The notes below the pieces were generated by a model. It was given only the letters and a program-made list of their open reading frames with translations. It did not search any database and was not told where the DNA came from. Shown in pieces: positions 46,318 to 55,478 of a stretch of 64,000 nucleotides of DNA; the stretch's first letter is position 1, and each line of letters starts with the position of its first letter. The stretch comes from G942493215 sp942493215. GTDB lineage: Bacteria > Bacillota_I > Bacilli_A > RF39 > UBA660. The stretch covers positions 124,001 to 188,000 of the forward strand of contig OW818670.1 of the NCBI GenBank assembly GCA_942493215.1. Reading direction: 5' to 3'. The translations under genes were made by a program, and so were the position numbers.

Positions 46318-47844
46318 ATTTTTTTTAATAGAAATAAGACTGTTCAAAAAAAAGTTGATGAAATCAATAAGTCTTTAGAAAATTATTGTGTTTCTAAAGA
46401 TTTAGAACTTAATATAACAGTTATGAACAAACTATTTCAAGATGATGATACTATTATCCCTCGCAACATTATTAATAATAACCATTCATATAAATATTGT
46501 TTATTTTATTGTAATGGTATGGTTGATCAAATAATACTTAATGAGAATATTATTAAACCCCTAATGTTATCTGATATTACTATCCCTGAAGAAAATTTTA
46601 TTGATGTCCTAACAAATAATGTTTTACTAATTAATGAAGTCAAAAAAACTAATAATATGAAACAAGTTATTGAAAATGTTACTTATGGTGATACAATTTT
46701 ATTTATTGATAAATTTGATTATGCTCTTATTTTAAGCACTAAAAATTTTAAAATACGAGATATTAATGAACCGGAAAACGAAAAAATATTATCTGGTCCT
46801 CATGAGGGTTTCAATGAATCAATTTTTTCAAATCTTTCCTTAATCCATCGTAAATTACGTACTAATAATTTAAAAATTAAGTATCTTAAAATTGGTGAGG
46901 AAAGTAATACAATGGTTTGTATTTGTTATTTAGATAATATTGTCAATAAAAAGATTCTTAACGAATTATATATACGCCTTAATAAAATTAAAATTGATGG
47001 CATTTTAGATTCTCATTATATAAATGAAATAATCAAAGATGCCCCCTTTTCCTTATTCCGTACAACTGGTTCTACAGAAAGACCAGATGCTGTTATCGGT
47101 AAGATGTTAGAAGGACGAATTGCCATAATGGTTGATGGAACACCAACCGTATTAACTGTACCCTACCTATTCATTGAAAACTTTCAAAGTAGTGAAGATT
47201 ACTATATGAACTTTTATTATACTAGTTTTACACGCTTTACTCGTATTTTGGGCTTTATACTTACGATTATGATTCCAGCTTTTTATGTTTCTATTGTTGC
47301 TTATCATCAGGAGATGTTGCCTACTAATCTCTTTATTAACATTGCTATGGAACGGCAAAATGCCCCCTTACCAGCCGCTTTAGAATGTTTTATTATGTTA
47401 ATTGTTTTTGATATATTAAAAGAAACAGGTATTCGAATGCCATCTAATATTGGCCAAGCTTTAAGCATTGTTGGAGCTTTAGTTATTGGTCAATCAGCTG
47501 TTGAAGCTAAATTAGTAGCCGCACCTATGATTATTGTTGTAGCTAGTACGGGTATTACTAGTTTATTGGTTCCTAAATTAAGTTCACCCGTAATATTTGT
47601 TCGTTTCATTTTATTAGCATTAGCAAGCGTTTTAGGATTTTATGGGTTACTGCTTGGAATATCATGGGTAATTATTAACATTCTTAATTTGCGTTCGTTT
47701 GGAGTCCCCGAAATAACAATTTCCGGCAATATTACAATGCAAAATATTAAAGACCAAATTGTAAGAACTTCTTGGAAAAATATGCATATGCGACCAAAGT
47801 TTATTACTAATAATCGTCAAAGGATGAATAATAATGAAAACTAA
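46318..47844 (+). CDS. gerKA: Spore germinant receptor subunit A (GerA/GerKA family)
   Basis: 508 residues. N-terminal soluble half typical of GerA-A, then DAPFSLFRTTGSTERPDAVI and GRIAIMVDGTPTVLTVPYLF, and about five membrane segments, with ERQNAPLPAALECFIM and RMPSNIGQALSIVGALVIGQ. The A subunit forms the ion-conducting ring of the germinant receptor in the spore inner membrane. I place the start at ATT 46318 because GGGGGTG lies 5 bases upstream and the protein then begins MFFNRNK, as relatives do. An ATG at 46261 is in frame but has no ribosome site. Confidence 0.93.
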   Translation: MFFNRNKTVQKKVDEINKSLENYCVSKDLELNITVMNKLFQDDDTIIPRNIINNNHSYKYCLFYCNGMVDQIILNENIIKPLMLSDITIPEENFIDVLTNNVLLINEVKKTNNMKQVIENVTYGDTILFIDKFDYALILSTKNFKIRDINEPENEKILSGPHEGFNESIFSNLSLIHRKLRTNNLKIKYLKIGEESNTMVCICYLDNIVNKKILNELYIRLNKIKIDGILDSHYINEIIKDAPFSLFRTTGSTERPDAVIGKMLEGRIAIMVDGTPTVLTVPYLFIENFQSSEDYYMNFYYTSFTRFTRILGFILTIMIPAFYVSIVAYHQEMLPTNLFINIAMERQNAPLPAALECFIMLIVFDILKETGIRMPSNIGQALSIVGALVIGQSAVEAKLVAAPMIIVVASTGITSLLVPKLSSPVIFVRFILLALASVLGFYGLLLGISWVIINILNLRSFGVPEITISGNITMQNIKDQIVRTSWKNMHMRPKFITNNRQRMNNNEN

Positions 47845-48973
47845 AAAAAGATTACTTATCTTGACTCTTATTTTGGGATCATTTATTTTAACGGGATGTT
47901 GGAACTATGTTGGTCTAAACGAAATGACTATTGTTACAGGATTTGCTATTGATAAAACAAAGGATAACAAATATTATCATACCACTTTTGAAATAGTTGA
48001 TATGGTTAAATCAAATAAGCAAGAAGGGATAAAAACCAAAATAATCGAGTCTGATGGAGAAACCCTTTTCCAAGCTATTCGTAATGCTAAAAAAAGAATT
48101 ACCAATAAATTATATTTTGCTAATGCTCAAATTATAATAATCAATGAAAATATTGCCAAAAACGAAGGAATTAATAATATCATTAATTGGTTTTTAAGAG
48201 ATGCTGAAGTCCGAGAAACAATGAATGTTATAATAGCTAAAAATAGTAGTGCAAAAGACATTATTAATATAAAGGGATTAGGAAATTCTATTACTTCCTA
48301 TGAAATAAATGGGATAATAAAAAGAGATAGTGATGTAACATCATCAACATATGATACCCAATTATATAATACCTATAATGTTCTTAATGGTTATGGTTTA
48401 TCACTTGTTCTACCCGCTCTTCATATCGTTAATAATGATGATGAAAAAGTCGTTGAAGCAGACGGTATTGCTATTTTTGATAAAGATAAATTAATTGGGT
48501 ATTTAAATGCTACTCAAGTTGAACCCTACCTTTTTGCGGTTGGTAAATCCCGTGGTGGTATTATCGCTATAAGTGATAATACCAATAAAAAACCCGATAT
48601 CTCTTTAGAAATATCCGAAGTTAATGAAAAAAAATCTTATACTTACAATAAAAAAAAAATTGAATTCAAAATTGACTTAGAAATAAAAGTTTATTTAGGT
48701 GAATATATGAGCCAAAAAAAAGTTTTGACAGAAAAACAAATTGCCGAACTAGAAATTCAAGCCAACAAACAAATAAATAAAGAAGTTGGAAACGTTATTA
48801 ATAAAATCCAAACCGAATTTGGTGCTGATATTCTTGGTTTTGGTCAATACATTTATAAACATAATCCTAATTTATATAAAGATTTAAATAAAGATTGGAA
48901 AAATTATTTTAAAAATACTGAAGTAAACGTTAATAGTAAGGTTACTATTGTTAACACAGCATTTATGAAATAA
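47834..48973 (+). CDS. gerKC: Spore germinant receptor lipoprotein subunit C (GerKC family)
   Basis: 379 residues. Lipoprotein signal ILGSFILTGCWNYVG with the lipobox Cys at about residue 22; the CW start of the mature protein is characteristic of GerC. VVEADGIAIFDKDKLIGYLN in the middle and the C-terminal VNSKVTIVNTAF are family-typical. It overlaps gerKA by 11 bases. Confidence 0.95.
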   Translation: MKTKKRLLILTLILGSFILTGCWNYVGLNEMTIVTGFAIDKTKDNKYYHTTFEIVDMVKSNKQEGIKTKIIESDGETLFQAIRNAKKRITNKLYFANAQIIIINENIAKNEGINNIINWFLRDAEVRETMNVIIAKNSSAKDIINIKGLGNSITSYEINGIIKRDSDVTSSTYDTQLYNTYNVLNGYGLSLVLPALHIVNNDDEKVVEADGIAIFDKDKLIGYLNATQVEPYLFAVGKSRGGIIAISDNTNKKPDISLEISEVNEKKSYTYNKKKIEFKIDLEIKVYLGEYMSQKKVLTEKQIAELEIQANKQINKEVGNVINKIQTEFGADILGFGQYIYKHNPNLYKDLNKDWKNYFKNTEVNVNSKVTIVNTAFMK

Positions 48974-48984
48974 TGGAGTGATAT

Positions 48985-49194
48985 ATGGAAATAATTATTC
49001 TTGTTGTAGTTTATATGTTTATTATTATAAGTGAATTATTGCCTCTAATTAAAAAAAGAAGAACCAAAGAGGTATGGGTATATGTTGGTGGTCTAATAGT
49101 TAGTTTTATTATTCTTTTATTGTTTAGTTTAGAAGTAAAAATACCAAGCCCCACTACTTTAATAAAATCCATAGTAAAAATTTTTATTAGTTAA
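48985..49194 (+). CDS. Small germinant receptor subunit D-like membrane protein
   Basis: 69 residues: helix (IIILVVVYMFIIISELLPLI), a KKRRTKE turn, and a second helix (VGGLIVSFIILLLFSLEV). Such two-helix D subunits are found in some ger operons and alter receptor response. It sits 11 bases after gerKC and 4 bases before gerKB. Ribosome site GGAGTG upstream. Confidence 0.8.
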   Translation: MEIIILVVVYMFIIISELLPLIKKRRTKEVWVYVGGLIVSFIILLLFSLEVKIPSPTTLIKSIVKIFIS

Positions 49195-49207
49195 AGAGAT
49201 GATGAAA

Positions 49208-50302
49208 ATGCAAAAAGAAATAATATCCTCTAAACAAGCTACCGCTATTCTTATTATGTTTTTATTTGGTAGTAGTGTTGTTTTAGGTGTTAATTCTGAA
49301 TTATGTCAGGATACATGGTTAGCCTTATTTACATCAGTGTTAATGTTTATTCCTCTTATCTTTATTTATTCTAGAGTAATCAAACTCTTTCCCGAAAAAG
49401 ATATTTTTATTATTATTGATAACTTATTTGGTAAATTCTTTGGAAAAATTATTATCGTATTAATTAGTTGGTATGCCCTACACCTAGGATCTCTTGTATT
49501 AAGAGATTTTTCAGAATTCATTCAAGTTGTATCTATGAATGAAACACCAGAAATTATTCTAATGATTGCTATGATTGCCATTATTATTTATCTTGCCAAA
49601 AGTGGTATTGAAACATTAGGAAGATGGTCTATTACTATTTTCTTTATTATTATTACCTTTGTTATTATTACTTTAATATTTTCAGGTAGCAAACTTGATT
49701 TTAATAACTTATTACCTATATTTAATCATTCTCCTAAAGAAGTATTAACTTCAGCTTATAGCATTCTTTCTTTCCCCTTTGCCGAAACAGTAGTATTTAT
49801 TACTCTAGCTGGAGCCATCAAGAAAAAAGATAGTCCCTATAAAATTTATTTATTTGCTAGCTTAATAGCTTTAATAATTTTTACTATTATTGTAACAAGA
49901 AATATGGCTGTTGCTGGGGCACCGACTATAAAAATAGCTGCATTCCCATCCTACACTTCCGCTCGCTTAATTGGTATAGGTGATTTTTTAACCCGCATTG
50001 AAGGTAGTGTTACCATTAACTTCATTCTAGCCGGTATAACCAAAATAACTGTTTGTCTTATGGCTGCTACCAAAGGAATATCCCACCTATTTAAAATAAA
50101 TAATTATCGTACATTAGTAACACCAACCGGCTTATTAATGGTAGCTCTATCTACTATTCTTTATTCTAATATAACCCAAATGTTTAATTTTCTCCCTACT
50201 TATTCAATATACGCTATACCATTTCAAATAATTATTCCCATTATAATTTGGATTACCGCCGAAATAAAAAAGAAAAATTATTTAAGACCAATAAAAAACT
50301 GA
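49208..50302 (+). CDS. gerKB: Spore germinant receptor subunit B (GerKB family)
   Basis: About 364 residues, ten membrane helices of the APC-transporter fold, starting KEIISSKQATAILIMFLFGS. It binds the germinant (amino acid or sugar) in known receptors. Start taken at ATG 49208, with AAAGAGA 7 bases upstream; ATG 49199 and 49202 are in frame. It ends at TGA inside a bidirectional terminator. Operon order A-C-D-B. Confidence 0.94.
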   Translation: MQKEIISSKQATAILIMFLFGSSVVLGVNSELCQDTWLALFTSVLMFIPLIFIYSRVIKLFPEKDIFIIIDNLFGKFFGKIIIVLISWYALHLGSLVLRDFSEFIQVVSMNETPEIILMIAMIAIIIYLAKSGIETLGRWSITIFFIIITFVIITLIFSGSKLDFNNLLPIFNHSPKEVLTSAYSILSFPFAETVVFITLAGAIKKKDSPYKIYLFASLIALIIFTIIVTRNMAVAGAPTIKIAAFPSYTSARLIGIGDFLTRIEGSVTINFILAGITKITVCLMAATKGISHLFKINNYRTLVTPTGLLMVALSTILYSNITQMFNFLPTYSIYAIPFQIIIPIIIWITAEIKKKNYLRPIKN

Positions 50303-50324
50303 TTTTAAAAAAATCCAGTTTTTT
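50293..50324. terminator. Bidirectional terminator between gerKB and spoVIF
   Basis: AAAAAACTG ... CCAGTTTTTT with an inner ATTTT/AAAAT pairing; T-rich on both strands. Confidence 0.75.
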
Positions 50325-50334
50325 GGTTATCATA

Positions 50335-50580
50335 TTATATAAGTTTATCTATATCCTTTGGTACATTATCATTCATTACCGCCGAAATAATTTTTTCTTC
50401 CTTTTCTTTAGAAACATCTTTACCTGTCATTTTGCTAAGTTCATGTATTACATCTCTTAATGTTTGTTCATTCTTCATATCTGATTGTTGTAATTTATTT
50501 GCAAGTTCAAGAATTGTTTCTTTATTCACACTAGTCCTTTTCTCAATTTTATTAAAAAGATTATCTGAAAAATTAAACAT
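50335..50580 (-). CDS. spoVIF: Stage VI sporulation protein F-like (SpoVIF)
   Basis: 81 residues, helical. Order of motifs FNKIEKRTSVNKETILELAN, DEQ/NEQTLRDVIHELSKMTG, EKIISAVMNDNVPKDIDKL follows SpoVIF, a SigK-regulated protein that influences late coat assembly through GerR. The ribosome site GGAGGG lies 5 bases before the ATG and is covered by a hairpin with the der terminator arm. A SigK/SigE-like -10 lies just upstream. Confidence 0.82.
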   Translation of the reverse strand: MFNFSDNLFNKIEKRTSVNKETILELANKLQQSDMKNEQTLRDVIHELSKMTGKDVSKEKEEKIISAVMNDNVPKDIDKLI

Positions 50581-50620
50581 AAAAACCCTCCTGCCATATT
50601 ATATGACATTAGGGTTTTTT
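50581..50620 (-). terminator. Hairpin: der terminator that also covers the spoVIF ribosome site
   Basis: Minus strand AAAACCCT, 21-base loop, AGGGTTTTT. It acts as an intrinsic terminator for der, ending right at the spoVIF ATG; the 3' arm contains the GGAGGG ribosome site. Confidence 0.7.
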
Positions 50621-50622
50621 GT
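50597..50622 (-). promoter_or_regulatory. SigK/SigE-like promoter of spoVIF
   Basis: Minus strand CATATAATA (CATANNNTA) ends 16 bases before the ATG. An AC lies 15 bases upstream, one short of the SigK optimum, so the -35 is uncertain. Confidence 0.45.
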
Positions 50623-50624
50623 GC

Positions 50625-51941
50625 CTATTCTTCGCCTTTATTTTTAAATTGTATAACAATTGGTGTTCCTTCTAAATCAAAAGCTTCCCGAATCTTATTT
50701 TCTAAATAACGCTCATAAGAAAAATGTATTAAGCCCTTACTATTAACTTGAATATTAAAGGTTGGAGGTTTAGTTGATACTTGAACGCAGAAATATACTT
50801 TAAGTCTCTTTCCTTTATAACTAGGTGGTAAATTTAAAGCATAGGCATCTTTGATAACATCATTTAATAAGCGGGTACTTATCTCTTTATGATGGTTTTC
50901 AGCAACCTTTAAAACGTTTGGCATCAAAGTATGAATTCTTCTTTTAGTTAATGCTGATAAGAAGACAATTGGGGCATAAGGAATAAATTGAAAATTATTA
51001 CGAATTTTCTTTGTGAAATCTTTCATTTCTTGATCTTTATTATCAATCGCATCCCATTTATTAACAACAATTATAACGGCCTTACCTGCTTCAATGGCAT
51101 AGCCAGCAATATGCTTATCATGCTCCATAATCCCCGCAATAGCATCAATTACTACTAAACATACATCCGAACGATCAATAGCTCTTAAAGCCCGTAATAG
51201 ACTATATTTTTCAATATTTTCATAGACTTTACCCTTTTTACGCATACCGGCTGTATCAATAATAACATAATCTTGATCATTATAACGAAACTTCATATCA
51301 ACAGCGTCTCTTGTTGTACCAGCTGTATCACCAACAATAACTCTTTCTTCATTAACGATAGCGTTAACTAAACTACTTTTTCCAACATTAGGTCGTCCAA
51401 TAACCGCCATTCTAATAAATCCTTCATCATATTCTTCATTAGAAGAAGGATTAAAATCTTTAACAATAAGCTTTAATAAATCATCAATACCAATGTTCTG
51501 TTCTCCACTAACATTAACATAATCATTAAAACCTAATTCATAGAAATCATAAAGATGATCATTACTTTCTTTACTATCAACTTTATTAATAATAACAATT
51601 ACTTTTTTACTGCACTTTAAAAGCATATCTCGAACAGCAAAATCATTACTATCCAGTCCTACTTTACCATCTACAACAAATAAAATAACATCTGCTTCAT
51701 TAATGGCTATCTCTACTTGAACCTTTATCTCTTCATTAAATAAATCTTTATTAACATCTATTCCACCTGTATCAACTAAATGAAAACTATAATCTTTATA
51801 ATTAACATTACCATAAATACGATCTCTAGTTACACCTGGTGTATCTTCAACAATAGATATTTGTTTTCCCACTAATTTATTAAAAATAGTTGATTTACCT
51901 ACATTTGGTTTACCCACTATCGCTACAACTGGTTTACTCAT
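50625..51941 (-). CDS. der: GTPase Der (EngA)
   Basis: Double-GTPase for 50S ribosome assembly. G domain 1: GKPNVGKSTIFNKL, DTGGID; G domain 2: GRPNVGKSSLVNAI, DTAGMRKKG, NKWD; then the KH-like C-terminal domain (RLKVYFCVQVSTKPPTFNIQ). 438 residues. ATG 51941 has GAGGTGA 5 bases upstream; an in-frame ATG at 51950 precedes it. Confidence 0.97.
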   Translation of the reverse strand: MSKPVVAIVGKPNVGKSTIFNKLVGKQISIVEDTPGVTRDRIYGNVNYKDYSFHLVDTGGIDVNKDLFNEEIKVQVEIAINEADVILFVVDGKVGLDSNDFAVRDMLLKCSKKVIVIINKVDSKESNDHLYDFYELGFNDYVNVSGEQNIGIDDLLKLIVKDFNPSSNEEYDEGFIRMAVIGRPNVGKSSLVNAIVNEERVIVGDTAGTTRDAVDMKFRYNDQDYVIIDTAGMRKKGKVYENIEKYSLLRALRAIDRSDVCLVVIDAIAGIMEHDKHIAGYAIEAGKAVIIVVNKWDAIDNKDQEMKDFTKKIRNNFQFIPYAPIVFLSALTKRRIHTLMPNVLKVAENHHKEISTRLLNDVIKDAYALNLPPSYKGKRLKVYFCVQVSTKPPTFNIQVNSKGLIHFSYERYLENKIREAFDLEGTPIVIQFKNKGEE

Positions 51942-52010
51942 CTTTATCACCTCAACTTGTAATATTATAACACAATAAATAAAAATAATAACAATTTTAT
52001 ATTGTTATTA

Positions 52011-52520
52011 TTATACTAAGGTTGTTTTATAATCAATTACCCTTCCATATTTAATAATATCATTAATAATACCACCATATATAACTGTTGTATATTCAAT
52101 TAATTGCCCTAATTGATAAGTATTAATACTATCAATAATACGTAAATAAACTTTATTTTTATACTTATATATCTTTAACTTATCGATTATTTTCATATCA
52201 ATATCACCTAAATTATCAATCTGATAAAGAAAACAATCACTAGGATCAATTTTAATACACATATCTATTTGTTTACCATAATAATTAAAATATTCATTAT
52301 CTTCTTTTTCTAATAAGATTAATCCCCCATAATGAATATCCCGATATACTGTAACATCATAATAGCCAAAAATATCAATCCCATATTTATCTCTTAATTT
52401 AACAAATAAATCACGAAAATATAACTCTAATTTCTCTTTTTCATATAGATTAACATCTTTAGTATATTCTTTATTAATTAATAAAACTAGCCTTTTATCA
52501 TTAATGACATCGACTTTCAT
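52011..52520 (-). CDS. Hypothetical protein between der and engB
   Basis: About 169 residues, no family recognised, no membrane segment. Rich in Tyr, Ile, Asp and Lys: KLELYFRDLFVKLRDKYGID near residue 35, then IFGYYDVTVYRD and KNKVYLRIIDSI. The compact alternating pattern suggests an alpha/beta single-domain protein. Start ATG 52520 (or 52523) has AGGTGA upstream; a longer frame opens at 52547. It lies 20 bases after engB on the same strand, so is probably co-transcribed with it. Confidence 0.7.
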   Translation of the reverse strand: MKVDVINDKRLVLLINKEYTKDVNLYEKEKLELYFRDLFVKLRDKYGIDIFGYYDVTVYRDIHYGGLILLEKEDNEYFNYYGKQIDMCIKIDPSDCFLYQIDNLGDIDMKIIDKLKIYKYKNKVYLRIIDSINTYQLGQLIEYTTVIYGGIINDIIKYGRVIDYKTTLV

Positions 52521-52567
52521 CATATCACCTAAAGTATTGTATGTCATTAGTAAATGATGTTTCCGTC

Positions 52568-53152
52568 TTATTGCAACATTATATCTAATTTTTCGTAAAC
52601 TTCTTTACGACCTTCTTTAGTTACATTAGAAAATAAAATAAGATCATCACCTGTTAATAAATCTAATCCCTCTAAAACAATACTACGTTGTTTTTGTTGT
52701 TGGGTAACAGGTACTTTATCTAATTTAGTAGCAACAATCGTTACTGTCTTCTTATAAAATTTTAAATAATTATACATCATTAAATCTTCTTTTGAAGGTT
52801 TATGACGAAAATCAATTAGCATAAAAACATGTTTCAAATTAGGTCGATTCATTAAATAATCTTCCATCATTAAACCAAATTTTTTTTGACGTGCTTTATT
52901 TAAAGACGCATAACCATAACCCGGAGCATCAACTAAATAATAAGCATTATTGACTAAATAGAAATTAATTGTTTGTGTTTTACCAGGCGTAGATGATGTT
53001 CTAGCATAGTTTTTACGATTGATAATCGTATTGATAAAACTACTCTTTCCTACATTAGATCTACCAACCATTAAGAATTCTGGTAATTCATCGGTTGGAT
53101 ATTGACTACGTCTTACCGCACTCATTGTTAAATTAACACTTGAAATCTTCAT
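52568..53152 (-). CDS. engB: Ribosome biogenesis GTPase YsxC/EngB
   Basis: 194 residues. G1 GRSNVGKSSFI, G3 DAPGYGYA, G4 TKLDKV, G5 FSNVTKEG. Binds the 50S subunit late in assembly. In Bacillus it follows lon; here it lies near der. Confidence 0.96.
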   Translation of the reverse strand: MKISSVNLTMSAVRRSQYPTDELPEFLMVGRSNVGKSSFINTIINRKNYARTSSTPGKTQTINFYLVNNAYYLVDAPGYGYASLNKARQKKFGLMMEDYLMNRPNLKHVFMLIDFRHKPSKEDLMMYNYLKFYKKTVTIVATKLDKVPVTQQQKQRSIVLEGLDLLTGDDLILFSNVTKEGRKEVYEKLDIMLQ

Positions 53153-53286
53153 AACCTCACCTAACTATATAATAATATATGACTTGTCAGTAACTAACAT
53201 TATAGCATTTATATTAGCCATTGTCAAAGAAGACAAACATTAATGTAAATAAAAAACGGTATCTGTAATAAACCTCATTTAGCCTA

Positions 53287-53922
53287 CTACTTAAATACCT
53301 CCTCATATATTATTTCTGTTTTATGAATAGATCCTATTTTTTCTTCTAAAATATTTTTTTTAGCTTCTAAAAATTTATTACGATTTCTTATCAAACTAAT
53401 AAAATCCTTTTTATCCTTTAAATTGGTGCTTCCATTATAAGTAATTCTTATAACTAAGGCATCATTATCTACATAATTATTAAGAGAATCATTAAGCATT
53501 ACAATTTTAACATTATCTTCAACATAATTTCCATTTATATAATTATTTTTAATAACATTAACAAAGGTAGATTCAACGATCTTAAGAACGGTAGAATCAT
53601 CAGTCTCTCCATCATCTAGATAATCCTTTAAAACATTAATATCTTTAATATTAAGTTTTTCAATAAAGAGAAAATTAATAATATGAACATTTAAAAATTT
53701 GTTTTTACCAAGTTCAAAAAACAAATTACTTTTTTCAAATTCTTCATTTATATTTTGAAAATCGATTTTGCTTTTTAAGTATTGAATAAAAAAACGCATA
53801 TATAGATTATATATTTGATAACAGCAATTACTATCATAGCCATTAATTAAGCCTTTTTCTACTGCCAAATCATGATTATAGTTTTCCTTACTCAACATTA
53901 ATATAAAATCTTTATATTCCAT
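53287..53922 (-). CDS. Hypothetical protein downstream of the peptidase-like gene
   Basis: 211 residues, soluble, no family recognised. Helical N-terminal half (CCYQIYNLYMRFFIQYLKSK) with a CC pair; C-terminal part begins VKIVMLNDSLNNYVDNDALV and ends in a charged helix (RNRNKFLEAKKNILEEKIG). It follows the 425-residue gene by 8 bases, so the two are an operon; a role as its chaperone, regulator or immunity protein is possible, not shown. Confidence 0.65.
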   Translation of the reverse strand: MEYKDFILMLSKENYNHDLAVEKGLINGYDSNCCYQIYNLYMRFFIQYLKSKIDFQNINEEFEKSNLFFELGKNKFLNVHIINFLFIEKLNIKDINVLKDYLDDGETDDSTVLKIVESTFVNVIKNNYINGNYVEDNVKIVMLNDSLNNYVDNDALVIRITYNGSTNLKDKKDFISLIRNRNKFLEAKKNILEEKIGSIHKTEIIYEEVFK

Positions 53923-53930
53923 ACTATCAC

Positions 53931-55208
53931 CTAATCCACATTAATTTTAACGCCAACAAATTCACTGGACACCAAACCAATTGGAGCCCAACCGACTTTA
54001 GCAGATCCACCCCACGTTGAAACATGAACACCATCATTATCAACCCCTGTTATATACATTGCATGTCCTTCAGTAAAAGGATTAGTAACAATCAAATTAT
54101 CAGGGACAAAGAAGTTGCCATTACGTGGAAAGATTCCTTTAGGATAATACTTATTATATGAGGTCAGTCCATCAATACGCCAGGCGAAAGAGTTAGTTAT
54201 AAATTGTGTCCCATCTGCTATTAAAGCCTTATATTTGTCAGTCGAATCAATATCAAAATATAACTGCTTCTTTATGCTTCCAGTTAGTCCATATTGTTTT
54301 AAGTAATCGTCAAAATAGGAAAGCACTATAGATTTTAATCCAATTATTCCTTTAGGACTGGTCATTTTTATAAACTCATTCCCCTTTTCTGACAATGTAT
54401 GTACGCCACTTGTAATACCATTAAAGTCAACTCCAAAAGTGTTTTTACAAGTATATAAAAAATAATCCACTGTCATATATTCATAATTAAAATCTATATT
54501 ACCATTTTCATCAACATTATACATTGGATAACCAAACCTATCAAGGAACTCCTTTTCCTTGCCTTCAAATGCCTTAAAAATACAGTTAGTAATAGCAACA
54601 TATCCACAGCCTGCTCCTCCTATATTATTGTGATAAATATTTAATAAAGCATCATAATCATTATTACTAACATTTGGATAATACTTATTTATTATAGAAA
54701 ACATTTTATCACCAAAAAGCAACTCAAGTTCATTATCAAGTGAGAAAACATTCTGATCGCCACCATATTGATATCCCCCATAATTGTATTCGCCAAAAAT
54801 ACTTATCGGATTACCACTTGCATCAAATCCCTTTATTATATTTCCATTTAGATCATATATAAAAGTCATACCATTAATTGAAACAGTATGATAATTTAAA
54901 TTATCATACCCTAAATTATCACTATTATTTAAACAGTCAGTTATTAATTTTTTTTCTAATTCTTCAATACCATCATTATAATTAGTCCACCAACCGCTAA
55001 TGTTTTTATAACCTATATTCAATTTGTCATAATGGTATTTTAACTTTTGAGCAATATTACTAATGTACATATCTGAACAATTATTTAAGTAGCTTGATAT
55101 AAATGTTTGATAAGTTATAGAAGTATAATTATTACTTTCACTATCAAAAGATGCTTTATGTTGTTTCAATAATGAAGTATTTATTCTATTTAAATCATAA
55201 CTAGCCAA
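53931..55208 (-). CDS. Papain-like cysteine peptidase candidate with helical N-terminus
   Basis: 425 residues. Residues 1-95 are helical with SGWWTNYNDGIEELEKKL, loosely like WXG/LXG-type secretion domains. From about residue 195, GGAGCGYVAITNCIF (Cys201) and, far downstream, EGHAMYITGVDNDGVHVSTW (His382) have the spacing and context of a papain-fold Cys/His pair, and the Trp-Gly motif after it is common in such folds. No Sec signal. TTG start at 55208 with AGAAGGTGA upstream. A type VII-like effector is one reading; a bacteriocin-type or housekeeping peptidase another. Confidence 0.6.
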   Translation of the reverse strand: MASYDLNRINTSLLKQHKASFDSESNNYTSITYQTFISSYLNNCSDMYISNIAQKLKYHYDKLNIGYKNISGWWTNYNDGIEELEKKLITDCLNNSDNLGYDNLNYHTVSINGMTFIYDLNGNIIKGFDASGNPISIFGEYNYGGYQYGGDQNVFSLDNELELLFGDKMFSIINKYYPNVSNNDYDALLNIYHNNIGGAGCGYVAITNCIFKAFEGKEKEFLDRFGYPMYNVDENGNIDFNYEYMTVDYFLYTCKNTFGVDFNGITSGVHTLSEKGNEFIKMTSPKGIIGLKSIVLSYFDDYLKQYGLTGSIKKQLYFDIDSTDKYKALIADGTQFITNSFAWRIDGLTSYNKYYPKGIFPRNGNFFVPDNLIVTNPFTEGHAMYITGVDNDGVHVSTWGGSAKVGWAPIGLVSSEFVGVKINVD

Positions 55209-55279
55209 ACCATCACCTTCTCACTTACAAATACTACTATAGTAATTATCTTAGTATAATTATATCATAACAAGAAAAA

Positions 55280-55295
55280 GAAACCAAATGGTTTC
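55280..55295 (-). terminator. Intrinsic terminator of tRNA-Asn
   Basis: GAAACCA-TT-TGGTTTC followed by TTTTTC on the minus strand, 14 bases after the CCA end. Confidence 0.8.
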
Positions 55296-55308
55296 CTTAA
55301 TATCTTAA

Positions 55309-55384
55309 TGGCGCCTAATGTAGGACTCGGACCTACGACCTATCGGTTAACAGCCGAGTGCTCTACCAACTGAGCTAATTAGGC
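55309..55384 (-). tRNA. tRNA-Asn (anticodon GTT)
   Basis: 76 bases including CCA. Acceptor stem GCCTAAT/ATTAGGC with G discriminator, D-arm TAGCTCAGTTGGTAGAGCA, anticodon loop CTGTTAA (anticodon GTT), T-arm GTAGGTCCGAGTCCTAC. Single tRNA gene. Its substrate pathway (AspRS plus GatCAB) is encoded just upstream. Confidence 0.97.
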
Positions 55385-55478
55385 ATTTCGCATTCAAGAC
55401 TATTTCATTATATAATCTTTTTTTAGATTTGGCAATAGTTTTGAATGCATTTTTTTAATTTTTTATAGGAAAATGCTA

